A DNA stretch of 64,000 nt from Diaporthe sp. PMI_573 (lineage: Eukaryota; Ascomycota; Sordariomycetes; Diaporthales; Diaporthaceae). The notes under the pieces are model-generated. The model ran no database searches, was not told the DNA's origin, and worked only from the letters and a program-made list of their open reading frames with translations. Both the position numbers and the translations under genes were made by a program. The stretch covers positions 434,001 through 498,000 of the forward strand of contig JAJTUP010000033.1 in assembly GCA_021399435.1 (NCBI GenBank), read 5' to 3'. Shown here one piece after another: positions 44,074-56,633 of this stretch. Position 1 is the first letter of the stretch, and each line of letters begins with the position of its first letter.

Positions 44074-47000
44074 CTCGCTGTCTTTAGTAGCAACCCGGTG
44101 AGGTCGGCTTGATTGCGGGCAGTCGTCAGAAAGATGAACGGAATGGTGATCCGTCGAGCACCTTGCTCAGCCGCAATGCATCATGGCTGCAGGGGGCCTC
44201 CAGTTGTCGCCAGTTCCGGTTAGCTCAAGAGCGAGCATCCTACGGCCAGTATCCGTAAGCCTGCCCAGTCCGCCAGTACGGAGCGTCGCTGGACCTGGAC
44301 GGCGTCCTCTCCTATTGATACCAGCCCAACCAACATGGCGTCCGTAGGCACAACCTACTGGTATTTGTGTCTTGCGGCACAAACTTACATTGGTTAGTCC
44401 TTTTCTCTCAACTCTTAAGATTCCACGTGAGGCTCTCAAATTTGCGCTGTTGTGGAGATCTTGAGCTGTACTGACACCACAACGACGGGCTTCTAATCAC
44501 CGCGCAACGAGCCGTGCGGTGTAAAGCAATGCAGTGAAATCCTAGCGACCGTGGGCCCTGAATCCTGCCTTGTCGTCTATTGTTTGTGACAGAGATGCGG
44601 TTAAGTACGTACTCGTATTCGACCTTCACTATAGAGCGTGTACGCTACTCGCGAGCCCAGTGAGGTGAGGGAAGCGGCGCATCCACTCGCGCAACCTACG
44701 AGAGCATTGCGATCGCAACATGCCCTTTAATGAGTCCCAGAAGCAGCCACATGAAATGATACTACGTGTTGGGGCCATATTTGGCTCATCTTATACTGGA
44801 GAGCCGCCTTCAACGCCATGCAGGCCGGGTGCTTACGCGCATTGCACCAACCCGAATGCCCAATGGCCCAGATTCCCTCGTCTTCGATGTAGAAAGGCAT
44901 AGTATCTCGAACACACAAGCCTATAAAGAACTTGTGGTTGGGCGAAGAGGTATTCCGCGTTCGCTGGCGTTGTGGCTGCCTGGCAGCTCGAGGAACTGAC
45001 CCGTCTGGTTACCTGTCCGCGACCTCCGCCCAACAAGGCTGCGGCCACCTTCATCGCTGATATTGCGAACCAGGTTACAGCTTGGTGGGGAGGATTTCCT
45101 CAACGGATATATGGGGCAATTTGATTAAGTGGTCGATAGGCGTAGATCAGGGTCGATAGCAAGGGGATGGTGTTGCCCCGGCGGTGGCCGGCCGCCGCGT
45201 GGTAGTAGCCCGTCCCGTGGGAATACTGAGAGCTGTTGTTGGCAACCCAAGAAATAGGCAAGATCACTGCCGAAACACGCTCCTAGAGGCGGTGAACCAT
45301 AGGCAATTGGGCCTCATTTCCCTGTTTTGGTTGGTCCTGGGCAACAGGTGGTGTGGGCTCTTGTTTGTGCGGTGCCTTGCGCCAACAGGTGCTGCTGGGG
45401 ATCTACACCCCAGGCTGGGGGCCAGAATGTAGCCCACCGGTTCAGTGACTGCCGGCCGGCCGGCCGTTCAGTGAATGAGCAGGAGCATGCCGAGCATGCT
45501 GAGCACGCTGAGCAGCCTCATGGCTCAGTGACGTGCTGATGATTAGGCCGGCCATAGAACATCGAAGCGGTCAAGGGGTACCTACTGGTCTCCTTGCAAT
45601 GAGACCCGTCACAATTGCTCAGGACAATGCAAACAAGCCGACCAGGCGTCAGAGCAGAAGCACCATCGGAGAGTGCAAAGCCTTCCGGGACGAATGGCTC
45701 ACAATCAGGCTGCGAGTGACCGGGGTTGTTCCTTCACGTCTGGTTGGTCAGGAAGATCGACTCAATCTGCCTTGACGAGTCTTGCCCTCGTTGTCGCCGC
45801 AAATGCTCGGCAGGATCGATCCCCTGAAACTTTTCGTTAACAAAGAGCCCTGGTTTGATTCCGCACGTGGTTTTCTGCCGCGGAGGTTGATGTGATTGGG
45901 GTCTGGGGTCAGCCGTTGCAGAAGATCTATTGCGTGCATTGTCCAGCAGCCGGGCCAAAGGCGTAGCGCGTCCCGGACCAGCTTTTGGAAGGACGCCATA
46001 GATCATGGCATGCACTGCCGGCCTCGCATTGCATCGCGTGACTGCTTTTGGTCCATCCAACTGCCTGTGATCCCCTCTTCGGCGATGCGAGGCAGAATGA
46101 GCAGCCATTTCCGCGAGGTCGCAACAGGCAACCCAACACCCAGAGCGTGCATTTCTCCATACTTTTTCTTGTTGGGGCTTCACGCTCGCCATGTAGCTCC
46201 TCAGAGGGCCTGCGTTTGCCGATGCGTGCCGAAGATCCTCAGGTAGGAAGGCATGGCGGAGCCCCCAGCGGTTGCCACGTCGACGGGGTATCTAACCCAT
46301 GGCGAGTTATTCGCGTGATGTCCCCCGGTTTTGTGATACCCATGCTTGCGAAAAGTGACATATTTGGTTGCCTCGTTCTGCCTTGTGCTTCTTCAGGGGT
46401 AGATTCCGGTCGCTTGGCAGACTGTCAAGCAGAGCCGACAGAGATCTAGACGCACGCGTGCCGCCCAGTGCTGTGCTGGAGCTCCCTGAACCATGATCAG
46501 TCAAGGTGGTGGCGGGCCTTTGAAGAGTACAGAATGGCCGGGCTTGCTGCATGAAGAACATAAAAGGAGATCGACAATCCTTCCGGTGATGTTCTCTCGT
46601 CGAACTTTCCCCGGGCCTCCATACCTCTGGCTGCTCTGCCCATGACAACTCCCGACCGACTTCAAGAACGAGCCAGCAACCAGCAGCCATATCTGGAATC
46701 CCTGATACAAGCTGCACGCTGATCTGATCTTTGTCATTCCAAAATGCCGTGTGAAGAAAACTCTGCGGCTCCTGGCCCCCAAACGCGCGTTGGTCGTACA
46801 ACGTACCCAGAGAGGTGTTTTATGCCACCCCTTTGCCTCGTCCCTGGGAGGCCATCCCGGCCCGTGGCTGACTGATCCCTCATAGAAGTCGCGCACAGCC
46901 TGACAATCCCGTCTTTTCGCCGTCAGATGCCAATATTTTGGAGCAGCAGTGTCGAAGGCTTTGCGAAGATGTCCGCCAAACCGAGCTGAGAGGCTGCAGT

Positions 47001-49027
47001 CTCGTCGGGGCTGACCAATGCATGTCCTGGAAGTCAGGCGAAATGTCTCTCGATTATGTGACCACTCCTGAGTCTTCGGTCGCCGCCAATGCTGGGTCTC
47101 CCAGGTATCGTTGTTTGTCCACTGCCGTCAAAGCATCCCTTCTCATTCTGTGTCTGCTGACGCGGCAAACTTTCTGCGTAGAGGCGGTACTGAAAGTGAC
47201 GTTGCCCATTATGACGCCTCCCAAAACGACGCAGGCGAGCGTCACGACAGTCTCGAGTGTCTGAGAGGCGTCGACCCGAACGACAGCTCCGCTACACTCG
47301 AGTCTTGCCCCTACTCAACGCATGACTTGAGCGACGAGCTCTCCTCGACTATGCAGGACACGGAATCTTCTGGACGACTGGAGAACGGGGTCAATGGAGA
47401 GGGTAGGGGATAGAAGTCAATACTATTGGGCGGGGCGAAGCATATGCCAGTGCCTTTGGTTGAAAGGGGTCGGGATGCAAGACACCGGACGAGGGGACCG
47501 AAGTGACCCTGATGTGTTGCAGCGCCTCTCGTGGTGGTTAATCGCAAAGATATCAAATGGAACTTGACGGTCTGCACTGTACCCACCGCTAACAGGAGTC
47601 TTCATAGTGACATAACATGTGCCTCAGCGTGAACCACTCACGGTGTGCGAGAAATGTGTCAACTGGTGCGTCGCATGGAAGGCAACACTCGAGGCTCGCA
47701 ATGTGTATGCCTTCTCCGCGCCATTCCCTCCTCTCCTTCCTGTTGACCAGCACCGAAACGGACCCGTCATCCCGTGACATACTTTCTGGTGTTCACGCCG
47801 GCGCTACTGCAGCAATGCGTCGAGGTGGTGACTGCAGCCGCAGACGGGAGGCCGGGCTGGCCGGGCGGGCATCAACCCCAGACCCACAGCAGTGCTTTTG
47901 CCGGTGGCGCGCCCAGCAGTCTGCTAACAGTACACAGTACCACCGTGATCGGAACGTGGGGCCTCGTGTTGTGGAACCCACAGGCCCGCCAACTCAAATC
48001 CGACCTCACTCGTCCACCCGTGGTGCTTTGTACTACGACGCAGAGCATCTCGTCAAGCTCGCGTGTCCGGATCGGGGTTCAACGGCCGGGACGAGTGAGG
48101 GGAAGCTGGTTCACGGTGCCAAGGAGGCGCACGAACGACCTTCCAGAAGGATGCTACCGTGCAGTACGGAAGGAAGCGGCACTTGGTGCTCTGACAAGTG
48201 ACAAGGGACGAACTCAGATCCACTAGATCTGTTCGGATCGAGCCAGTCGGGCTGCCTGAAACCACCACAGGCGTCAGTCCATCCGTCCATCCGTGGCACA
48301 ACCTGGACCAGGACCAAAAACAAGTCGCAGTCTTGACGACTGAAATGCCCAGATAGGGACAACGCCTGTGCCCGATTCGGCTCGTCCCCGTCCGTCGTCC
48401 ACTGGCCTCCGCATCGACGGGACCTCGGCTGGAGATAACTCGCATTATGGAGCCTGTCGGGCAGGGATGGCGCCCAGCAACAGCGTCCAATGTGACCGAC
48501 TCCGCGATGTGGCCCGGCCATGGCAGAGCGACTATTGACAAACCCGGATCACCAGGTCGAGTGGAGCCATGCTGCTGTCACAAACCCCAACATCGCCGTT
48601 ACATCTCTTCTCACATGGCCCCCTTGGCAATTTTAAGCCTCACCCAATGGCAACCCGGGATGTCCTGGGAATGTTACTGAAAGGGGCAGGCGAGCTGCCC
48701 TCACACACCTCGGGGGGCCCCTACCTGGCTGCTGCGCCCCGACCCGGGAAGATGGGATTTACCGCTGTGGGGTGTGAGGATCATGGGATTCCACTTAGCA
48801 TCTTCGGGATAGTCGAAATCTCACTGCTGGTGGGGCACGGCGCGAAAAGATGCCAGAACGGTCAAACACATAAGGGGATCCGCTCCCTTCTAGGTGCTCA
48901 TCACCGTCAGCCTCGACCATCTCAGCAATTGGCTGACTCCCCGGTGCCCGTGTACCTGTGACGACGACTCCTGCTAGCACTTGGACTACACTCCCTTGTC
49001 CGTCCGTCCCACAGAATCGCAGCAAAC
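44074..49027. other. Gene-poor region of about 5 kb
   Basis: The segment next to 44073 should hold the HET promoter, and that before 49028 the cutinase promoter. No frame shows family resemblance. The 47617-48201 plus frame and the 46801-46307 minus frame overlap others and look random. A short GAGCATGCT-type cluster lies near 45478-45520 and a CCGGCCGGCCGGCCG tract near 45452-45467. Confidence 0.45.
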
Positions 49028-49978
49028 ATGAAGGCCGCAGCCCTTCTCGCCGCCGCTGCCTCGGCCGGGTTGGCGGCCTCGGCCGCCATACCTGCCCGCG
49101 ACATCCCGGCCTCAGGTGTTCCCATCACCGAGCTCGACTCCTACCCGGACCTGCTTACCGTAACTGAAGCCCCGTCCGACATAAGCCTCGCCGCTGCCTA
49201 CGCGGGCACGGCCAACGAGCTCACTGACGGGACACCGTGTCGTGCCGTAACTCTGATTTGTACGTACAAGACTGTCGCTCTCATTGGGTCTAAGTGCACA
49301 AGAGGCCATGGCCTCGGCATTTGTGATGGATGTCTAACATACCATAGACGCTCGGGGAACGACGCAGAACGGCAACATCGGCGCTGCCGGCGACGTCGGC
49401 CCCTTGATGATGAACAACCTGTCGTCCATCATCGGCGCGAGCAATCTGGCTGTCCAGGGTGTCACCTATGCCGCCGACATCTTCGGGTTCCTGGCTGGCG
49501 GTGACGCGGCGGGGAGCCAGCTCATGGCTAACCTAACCGCCCGAGTAAGTCGAGGTGGTGTGCTCCACCAGGTGGGATGGCATGGTTGCTGATACGGTGA
49601 ACAGGCAAGCACGCAGTGCCCTAACACCAAGATCGTGCTGTCCGGTTACAGCCAGGGCGGCCAGCTCGTCCACAACGCTGCAAACCTCCTTAAGTCGAAC
49701 CAGGCTGTTGTCAACAAGGTTGCTGCCGGTGAGTCCCTCCATCACCTTCCCGCACTTGCATTCCTCGGTCGCTAATCCCACGATGCCTGGGTGTAGTCTT
49801 GATCTACGGTGACCCGAACGACGGCGACCCAGTAGGAACCGTTCCCAGCTCCAAGGTCAAGATCATCTGCCACCAGGGAGACAATATCTGCGAGGGCGGG
49901 ATCTTGGTGCTCCCGCCGCACACCAACTACCAGATCGACGCGAATGCGGGAGCGCAGTTCATAGCTTCAAAGGTCTAG
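49028..49978 (+). CDS. Secreted cutinase (carbohydrate esterase family 5 type)
   Basis: Four exons: 49028-49259, 49348-49544, 49605-49728 and 49797-49978, giving 244 residues with all phases consistent. Introns have GTACGT, GTAAGT, and GTGAGT donors. Residues 1-19 are an Ala/Leu-rich signal peptide, then a short acidic pro-region. Mature features follow the cutinase family: CRAVTLIYARGTTQNGNIG, the nucleophile elbow VLSGYSQGGQL (Ser159), and the ICHQGDNICEGG segment with Asp213 between two cysteines. Last comes LPPHTNYQID with His226, so the Ser-Asp-His triad and the disulfide cysteines are all present. It should hydrolyse cutin or related polyesters outside the cell; acetylxylan esterase activity is a less likely alternative. 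It is tail-to-tail with the laccase-like gene, 216 bases apart. Confidence 0.95.
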
Positions 49979-50194
49979 CCACTGCACAGACTATGGTCGT
50001 GTATACAGTTTACATATTATGGAATTAATGTAAATGACCAAGTAATAATACACGCCCAGCTCTTGCGCCATCTATGGCAAGAGTGGTACAAGAAATTCCT
50101 AAAGTGATTTTGATACATCGGGACAAGCCGAAACATTGTATATACTTGATGCCTCCCGGTCTGTCAAAGACAGCCGCAAAGCGGCTCGAAGATT

Positions 50195-52370
50195 TTATAT
50201 ACCGCTGTCGATCTGCTCAGGGATGTCCGTAGCTGTGAACGCGCTCCAGTCCCTGCAAGTCTGTGCGACCTTCTGCGGGATGGGTAGCTTCTTGACCTTG
50301 TCAGGCTGCACGAGGAACTGCAGGAAGAAGCCGGCAGACGCGTGCCATGCGACGTGGCAGCTGTGTGCTCTTGTCAGCGAAAAGTTTCACTTGCGCCCAA
50401 GCGGTAACGGGAGAGACAGTATGGTCTGGAAATGGTCTGGAACAGAGGTTGGGGTACTCACTGGAATGGCCAGACTCCTGCGTGGTCAGGGTCAAACTGC
50501 ACCACGATGTACCCGTTGGCGCGGACCTGCTGGACGTCACGACGCTGCGGGTTGTCGGGGTTCACGACGACGCCGTTCCAGGTCCCTGCGCCTTCGGCCA
50601 GGACGTACATGTTGTGGCCGTGGAGGTGGATGGGGTGACTGCGTGAGGAATATTAGGCTTGGTCGTGACAGGGAAATAGATGGAGCAGGGCCGTGAGACG
50701 GTCAGGGAGAACTTACGGCGCAGGTGTGTCGTTCTGAACTATGATCCTCACGCTCGAGTTGGTGCCGATGTTCCGGATGTTGGCCTCGACGGGGAACGAC
50801 AGGTTGCCGGCGTTGGCCATCAGCAGAGGCGGGGCGTTGTAGTCGACACGGCTGCTGACGCCATCGAAACTCCAAAGAGTGTTACCCGTTGCGTTCTGGA
50901 ACAGCTTCACACCAAAGGTATTCGTGACGGAAGGCGTAGGCGGCTTCATCTTGTACATGGGGGTGGTGATTGCCAGGTCGTCATTGGCACATGTTCCGGG
51001 GTCTGGGATATTCCAGGCCTGAGATGTCGGCTGCTTGCTGGTATCGGCTTGGTCATAGTACAGCGCAGCAACAGCGTTGGGTTGGTTTGTCAGGGAGCAG
51101 GAGGTCATGTTCGATCGGATCCAGAATGCCGACTTGGAGTTGCCTGCGTTGGCGGTGACCAAGACGTCGGCACGCTGGCCGATGCCAAGGGTGACAACCC
51201 TCGTGGAATACGGGTTGATCTCCACAAAGTCGTTGGCGATGACAGTCATGTTATGACCGTCAATAGAGAACCGCTGAACACCCTCGGAGCCACTGTTGAT
51301 GAGACGGAGACGACTTCTGGCTGTCAGTCACCTGCTACGGAGCCTGGAGTATGGCATTCTGGAACATTCCAAAACATGAAAGACGGGGATCAGTAAGAGG
51401 AGAAGAGTGATGCTTACTGGGTCTTGCCAGTAGTGAACTTGAACTTGCTGATTCCGGCATTGCTGGTGCACTTGGTATTATCTCCTTGGGCAACCTTGGT
51501 GCAGTCAAAGTTCATCTTTCCGTTTATTAAGTTATTGTCAGAGAAAACTGGCGGTGTTTTGGGTGCCATCGTCCGTTCCACCAACTGCAGATAGGATGGA
51601 TGATACCAGTCAGAAAGCATGACCGGGCCGATGTCGATGTCATGTTTCTTCTGGTTCGGTCCGTAAATGATGATTGGACCGGTAACGCCGCCAGAGTACT
51701 GAGCACTAGGGAATTTAGTTAGTTCTCGTCCGTCCATGGCTTATCTAACTTGGAACAAAAGCTGTCATTGTATCACGGGCCATGCTAACCTGTAGTGAGA
51801 ATGATACCAGCTAGTTCCGTAGAGTTCAGCCTTGAACTGATAGGTGTAGCTCTTTCCGGGTGCGATAGGGCATTGATCCACACCGGGGACGCCGTCCTCC
51901 CAAGGCGTGGCGGTTTGGAGGAAGCCATGCCAATGAAGAGCTGTTCCTTCCGCCTCGCCAATGGAATCCTTGGTGATGTTGTTGTGGACAGTGACTTGGA
52001 TGGTATCCCCCCAGTTGGCGGTGATGGTAGGCCCAGGGAAGGCCCCATTGACAAGCAGAACGGGCTTCTGATATCCATCCGGAGCCAGCATCCCTCGACT
52101 GATGGTAAAGTCATACGAGCGAATTATACCGGTATTAGGAGACTGAGTGTACGGGCTGGTGTTTGTTGGTGTTCTGGTTCCCCAGGGGCAGCCGTTGGGT
52201 AGGGGGTTGTTCGTGAGAAAGAGAGGGAACAAGACGGCTTGCAAAGTACCATAGAGTGATTTTCCGTTGGTAGCAGACTGGGCCAGGGCTGCTCTAACGC
52301 CAAAGAGCCAGCCGAGCGCCCTATTGACGACCCCGTTGATGGACCCAAAGATGTTGTCGAATAGACCCAT
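50195..52370 (-). CDS. Laccase-like multicopper oxidase (ascomycete type)
   Basis: Five exons: 52370-51790, 51705-51418, 51316-50717, 50638-50462 and 50360-50195, giving 603 residues. Introns are 84, 101, 78 and 101 bases, with consistent phases. The three cupredoxin domains carry all copper-binding blocks: ALHWHGFLQ (~145), [12 protein letters not shown] (~190), [13 protein letters not shown] (His491-His496) and [14 protein letters not shown] (His549, Cys550, His551, His555). The residue ten after the T1 cysteine is Phe560, the position that tunes redox potential, which fits a laccase-type site. The N-terminus ([15 protein letters not shown]) has only a weak hydrophobic stretch interrupted by Arg, so secretion is likely from family habit but not proven by sequence. 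It oxidises phenols while reducing oxygen to water. Roles in lignin, melanin or polyketide coupling cannot be separated. Confidence 0.94.
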
Positions 52371-52539
52371 CTTGAGTTACAGTATCCGTCTCAACGCCTA
52401 TGTTGAAGTGAGTGTATCTCTAGAAAACGAATGTTGTCTCAGAAAAAAGAGTGTAATTAAAAGAAACGAATGACAATACAAAAGAATGAAGCCTGATGAG
52501 CAGTATTCCAGGATGGCCAAAACAAGGAGGGTAGACGGC

Positions 52540-52547
52540 CTTATATA
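52540..52547 (-). promoter_or_regulatory. TATA-like box upstream of the laccase-like gene
   Basis: On the minus strand the sequence reads TATATAAG, about 170 bases before the start codon at 52370. Position and match fit a TATA box with a 5' leader of about 140 bases. Confidence 0.5.
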
Positions 52548-52600
52548 CGCATGGGCATACATCGCGGCCATGCCGCTGTTGCTGGTCCATCACGTCCATC

Positions 52601-52627
52601 CTGCTCGCCCCTGCTCGCCCCTGCTCG
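52601..52627. repeat. CTGCTCGCCC tandem repeat
   Basis: Two perfect copies and a seven-base partial third copy of a ten-base unit in the upstream flank of the laccase-like gene, on the far side of its TATA-like box. Confidence 0.8.
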
Positions 52628-54758
52628 TGTCCAATATCGACAACGCGCATACGAAGAAGCGTAGTCCCACCTGGCCAGTGCCGTGGCTTGAGGCTAATCT
52701 GTTTCCTTTCCAGCCAATGCTGTAAAGCCACTGCAAGACCCGACCGCATGGAAGCTAGCTAGTGACAGAAGAGCCTAGTGGGCGGCATAGCAGGGGAAGA
52801 AACATACGTGAAGGTCAGCGCTTGGACGAGGTCAACTCAGCCGCGCTCAAAGCGCCGCCCCTGGTGATCTCAATCTTTCAATGTGGCACCGGTACAAGAA
52901 CTGTCACCCGGGACAAGCATTTCGCGGGAGTCAAGGCCAAGGCGGTACGATGGTGTCGCACGAGGTCCACGGCATACTGCAGGCCCGAGCATTCGGAGGC
53001 TCCTCGAGGTACGACGGCTCAGACCTAGGCAAGCAGCCCGGACCCGTGCCTTCGGATACGCAGGTGGCCATTGCTAGTGTACGTCCTTGCACCGGCTGAT
53101 CGGGACTAGTCAGGGGACATCTCCCGAGAGCCAGGTCGTGGGGGCCGTGGATCTGAAGCCAACGGAGCCGAAGCATGGACGAAAAGCGGGCGCTTTCCTC
53201 GACCGCTTGAACACACTGTCCACGAAACAAATACTGAGCTAGCTCCCAAGATAGCCTGCTCCCACCAGCCCAGTCAAGGCTACCAGGCCAAAGTTCATCC
53301 GATGCCCGGATTTTGCACGGGATGTGGGCCACGCCGTCCCAAAGTTCGGATCATAGTGCACTAAGAGCTCGTAAACTTCAGGTGCAGGCAGCCGATCCGG
53401 GTTCCACAGACTGCCCCGTCAGCAGCCTGGTCAGAGATGTGATGCGCCTTATTGACAATGACTGCGAAGAGCCGAAAACCGGTTGCCTCCTTCCTTGGCT
53501 GTGGTCACATCGGAATGAATGTCAATAGTGAGATGAGGAAATCCATCAACTGGGTGTGTTGGGCGCAAAGCAGGCCTTCTTGCATATCAAGTTCAGCTTC
53601 TCGTGTGGCGTTCCGGCTGAGAGCACTGTGAGAAGATAGCTCATTGACTAGGAGCGTCCCTGCAGACAACAGTTTCCCCCCTGTATGGTCACACGAGGTG
53701 TTTCTATTATCGTCATTATTGTTGCCATCCATATTAGCATACCCAAACGTTCGGGACGAGCTGGTCGGCCTTTAGTGATGCCGGGCACCCGCGAGGACGA
53801 CCGCAAGGTGGGTGAGATGAGTTGAACCATCATCTAGCCAAAGGACAAACGGAATAGAGTCAACCGTGCTCAAGGGGCAAGAAAATCCCAATGTCGGGGC
53901 AGCGTTGTGTGAGCTTTGGCCACGAGGTCTGAGAGCTATTAGAACGTGGCATCCGGCACCACAGAAGCGGCTCACAGGGTCTGGGCGAGGATTCAGCCGC
54001 AAAGCAAGAAGATAGTGCGTTTGTCAATGCGAAGGATCCTTGTGTCCCAGATGGCATGGTGCTATTTGCGATTAATAGGCGTGTCCAAACACCAAAACTA
54101 ATCGCGGGATTGTCCGTGCTTTGAAGGACACCCAGGCACGCGTCTCGTCGTAACCAGTCACCATCGGGGTTGCTTGGCAAGCGCCGTACCTACCACGTTG
54201 CTCACCGGCTGCAGCACATGCCGTCGCTAGGCCCTACATCCTCTCCTGCTACCGACGTCAAAGCAGCATTGTTGCCGGGTCCGTTCCAAGGACTAAGACA
54301 TGAAGGATGGGTCCAGGGCTGCAATGGCTACTGCAGGAGACAGGGGCGGACGGTTATCTCAAGCCTGGCTGCTGCTCATTGGGTATTCCTGAGCTGTCTG
54401 TGGATATTTCGAAACGTCCCGGTCCTCGAAGGCTCCGCCACAACAACGGACCTTGTGATATTCACCACGGCTTGTCGATTCGGTCGGCGAGGCAAGCGCT
54501 CCGATCAGGAGTGTCGAAGGCTTACTGTCGCCATCCCATTCCCTTGGTGTGTTTGATACTGATCAGTGGGTATCTGTGGACATCACATTCGAGGCGGGCA
54601 GCCTGATGGAAACGAGTTGTTATTGTCGTCCAGAGAAGTCTGTAGAATACCCCCCAATGGTCTAACGCCACCTTAGTTCCAATGGAAACATGTTCTGCTT
54701 CGTACATTGCCCGAGAGACAAATCCTAGTGTGGGGCCCGCCCGTCGAGGTTGGTGCGG

Positions 54759-54802
54759 TTTCTTTTTTCTTTCTTTCTTCTTCTTCTTCTCTTTTTCCCC
54801 CA
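54759..54802. other. Pyrimidine tract 3' of the Mgr2 gene
   Basis: An almost pure T/C run on the plus strand (A/G-rich on the transcribed sense strand) immediately after the stop codon at 54806. It probably lies in the 3' untranslated region. Confidence 0.6.
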
Positions 54803-54805
54803 GTC

Positions 54806-55431
54806 TTATTGCTTGCGGGTTGGGATGGCTGCTCGGTGGGCTGCGGCCATGATGATGGGACTCCGTCGCGAGTTCCAGTAGGCTTGTTGGACGATAGGAG
54901 AGGCGTCGGAGCGTATGACACTGCCGATGGACATGAAGAAGCTGTGAGAGGTTGTGCGATTAGCCGGTGTTCCTCGCTTCTGCTACGGCGCGCATGTAAC
55001 TCACCCAAAGGTAGCGCCCGATGCTCCCATGTACTGACCAAGGGTCCTCATGATTCCGTTGGGTCCCGCGCCATATCGAAAGATGCTAACAGTTCCTAAG
55101 GGCGGTGTCAGGATGCTGGCGCGAAGAGGGGAGGGGGGAGGGGGGAGGGGGCAGGAGGGGTGTCGTGGCGCTGTACCATAGATGAAGCCGATGATGACGC
55201 CGACGGCTGTTGAGCTGCGTCAGATACGGTGCTGCAACTGCAATAACTCGAGGGCGATGCAGCCCCTGGGACAACAAAACCTACTGCCGCCCATCATAGC
55301 ACCCATCTTCACTGTTGCGCCGCGGCTGGTTAGCATGGCGCAGGACCAAGCAAATCTAAGAGGTTTGGGCGGCGCATACTCTTGTCCACGTTGGACGGGC
55401 CGGCGTGGCCCGTGTTGACCGGTACAGGCAT
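54806..55431 (-). CDS. mgr2: Mgr2/ROMO1-family TIM23 translocase subunit
   Basis: A 111-residue protein assembled from five small exons: 55431-55380, 55311-55285, 55206-55177, 55095-55005 and 54941-54806. Four introns of 68, 78, 81 and 63 bases each have a GT...AG border and consistent phase. The protein starts MPVPVNTGHAGPSNVDK, then KMGAMMGGTVGVIIGFIYG (first membrane helix), the conserved RYGAGPNGIMRTLGQYM loop, GASGATFGFFMSIGSVIR (second helix) and a polar tail ending PTRKQ. Both helices carry the GxxxG-like packing of the family. Mgr2 sits in the mitochondrial inner membrane, couples TIM21 to TIM23 and controls lateral release of preproteins; animal ROMO1 is its homologue. Each exon is too short to stand out as a gene alone. 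The third intron holds a long G/C-skewed run. Confidence 0.9.
55128..55160 (+). other. G-run cluster (potential G-quadruplex) in an Mgr2 intron
   Basis: Runs of 4, 6, 6, 5 and 4 G, separated by one to five bases, lie on the plus strand, which is the template strand of the minus-strand Mgr2 gene. The transcript therefore has the C-rich complement. Four or more runs of at least four G with single-base loops satisfy the usual quadruplex pattern. Confidence 0.75.
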
Positions 55432-56633
55432 GCTGTGAGGGGTGATGGGGCCGAGAATCCCAAGTCGAATGGCTTGCCCGAGTCGTCTGGAGGAGAGGGA
55501 GAGTCAAACCAGAACTTCGGCATCCAAACAAAGAGCTCCCACCGTCGCGGGTGACGGAAAACACTCCACCGCTTTGGCGCCCAGTTACCGGCCTGCCGCA
55601 CAAGTTCCCCACCTGGAAAGAGCTCTCCTCCTCCGTGAGTGGTTAGCGCATCTCCAAGCCAAGCAAGCCTCGGAGCGCGGACCAGGCTGCCAGGTCCTGC
55701 TTTGGAGTCCTGGAGTCCTCGACTAGGCGGGCAGGGTCACGTGCCGACCGAGTCTCGTACTCTGGTACTCTGTACATGTTCGCTGCTGTTCCTGGGCCCT
55801 CGCTGTTGTTCTTGTAGGGGCTGGGCCCATAACATGATGGTGCTTTTGGGAGTCTTCACTCTCCACCGGATCAGGATTCAGGAAGACGGGACTCTGACTG
55901 TTGCACTGGTCGTCGGGTGCGAAGGCTGTTCTGGGGCGGACGCAGGTAGAGGACACCCCTGTCCGCCTCTACTCCGTACAGTTGTAACCTACAGCAGGGC
56001 GGCGCTATAAGCGCCAAGCGGGTAGTGTGAGTCCACCAAACAGGAGACTGGCCCAGAGGCTCTGGACTTTGTTCGCTCAAGTCCACTGCACTGACTGTGT
56101 AGAGGCTGAATCCTGATCCTGACCTTTGGAAATCATCGACCTGTCTCCATCAACGCTGGCCATTTGCGCCCACCTCCCAATCGCTGAGTACGTCTGGCTG
56201 TCCTCTCCTGACCTGTCTGGCATTGTCACCGTCGTCATCGACGTCTCTGCAAGCCGCTCTCCTCCGCCCTGGGCCTAGCTGGCCTCGCGGGGCGCCCTGC
56301 ACCGTCTCGTGCCGATGACCTCGGGGCTAACATCTCCACTTTGACGACATTAGCAATCTACCGAGCCCATTTGCATCCCCTCGAGCCTCCTGCCCATCAC
56401 CACCGCCAGCGGATCTGCACTACACGAATGACATCCGAGCCTGACACCAGCAGGCCCTGATCAGCTTCTCGCTGCGCTTCTTGCCCCATACGTCGGCGCC
56501 CGCGACCCATACATGGTGGTGTCAGATTGGGGCCAGTCCACGCACCCGCCGCGCCAGGGAACACGCAAATTGCGACGCCTGCATCCGCCGTCCATCCCAT
56601 CTCCGTGCCGAGCATCCAGATCACTCCGTCCCC
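55432..56633. other. Divergent promoter region of Mgr2 and the FHA gene
   Basis: About 1.2 kb between the two start codons. It should contain both promoters and a long C/T-rich 5' leader for the FHA gene. The FHA frame is open back to 56481, but the part before 56634 lacks the expected features. No other gene was seen. Confidence 0.5.

Larger units (their letters stand above)
52371..54805. other. Intergenic region without a recognised gene
   Basis: Contains the promoter of the laccase-like gene, a three-copy ten-base repeat at 52601 and, at its right end, a pyrimidine tract (54759-54802) just beyond the Mgr2 stop. Open frames are short and unconvincing. Confidence 0.45.
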
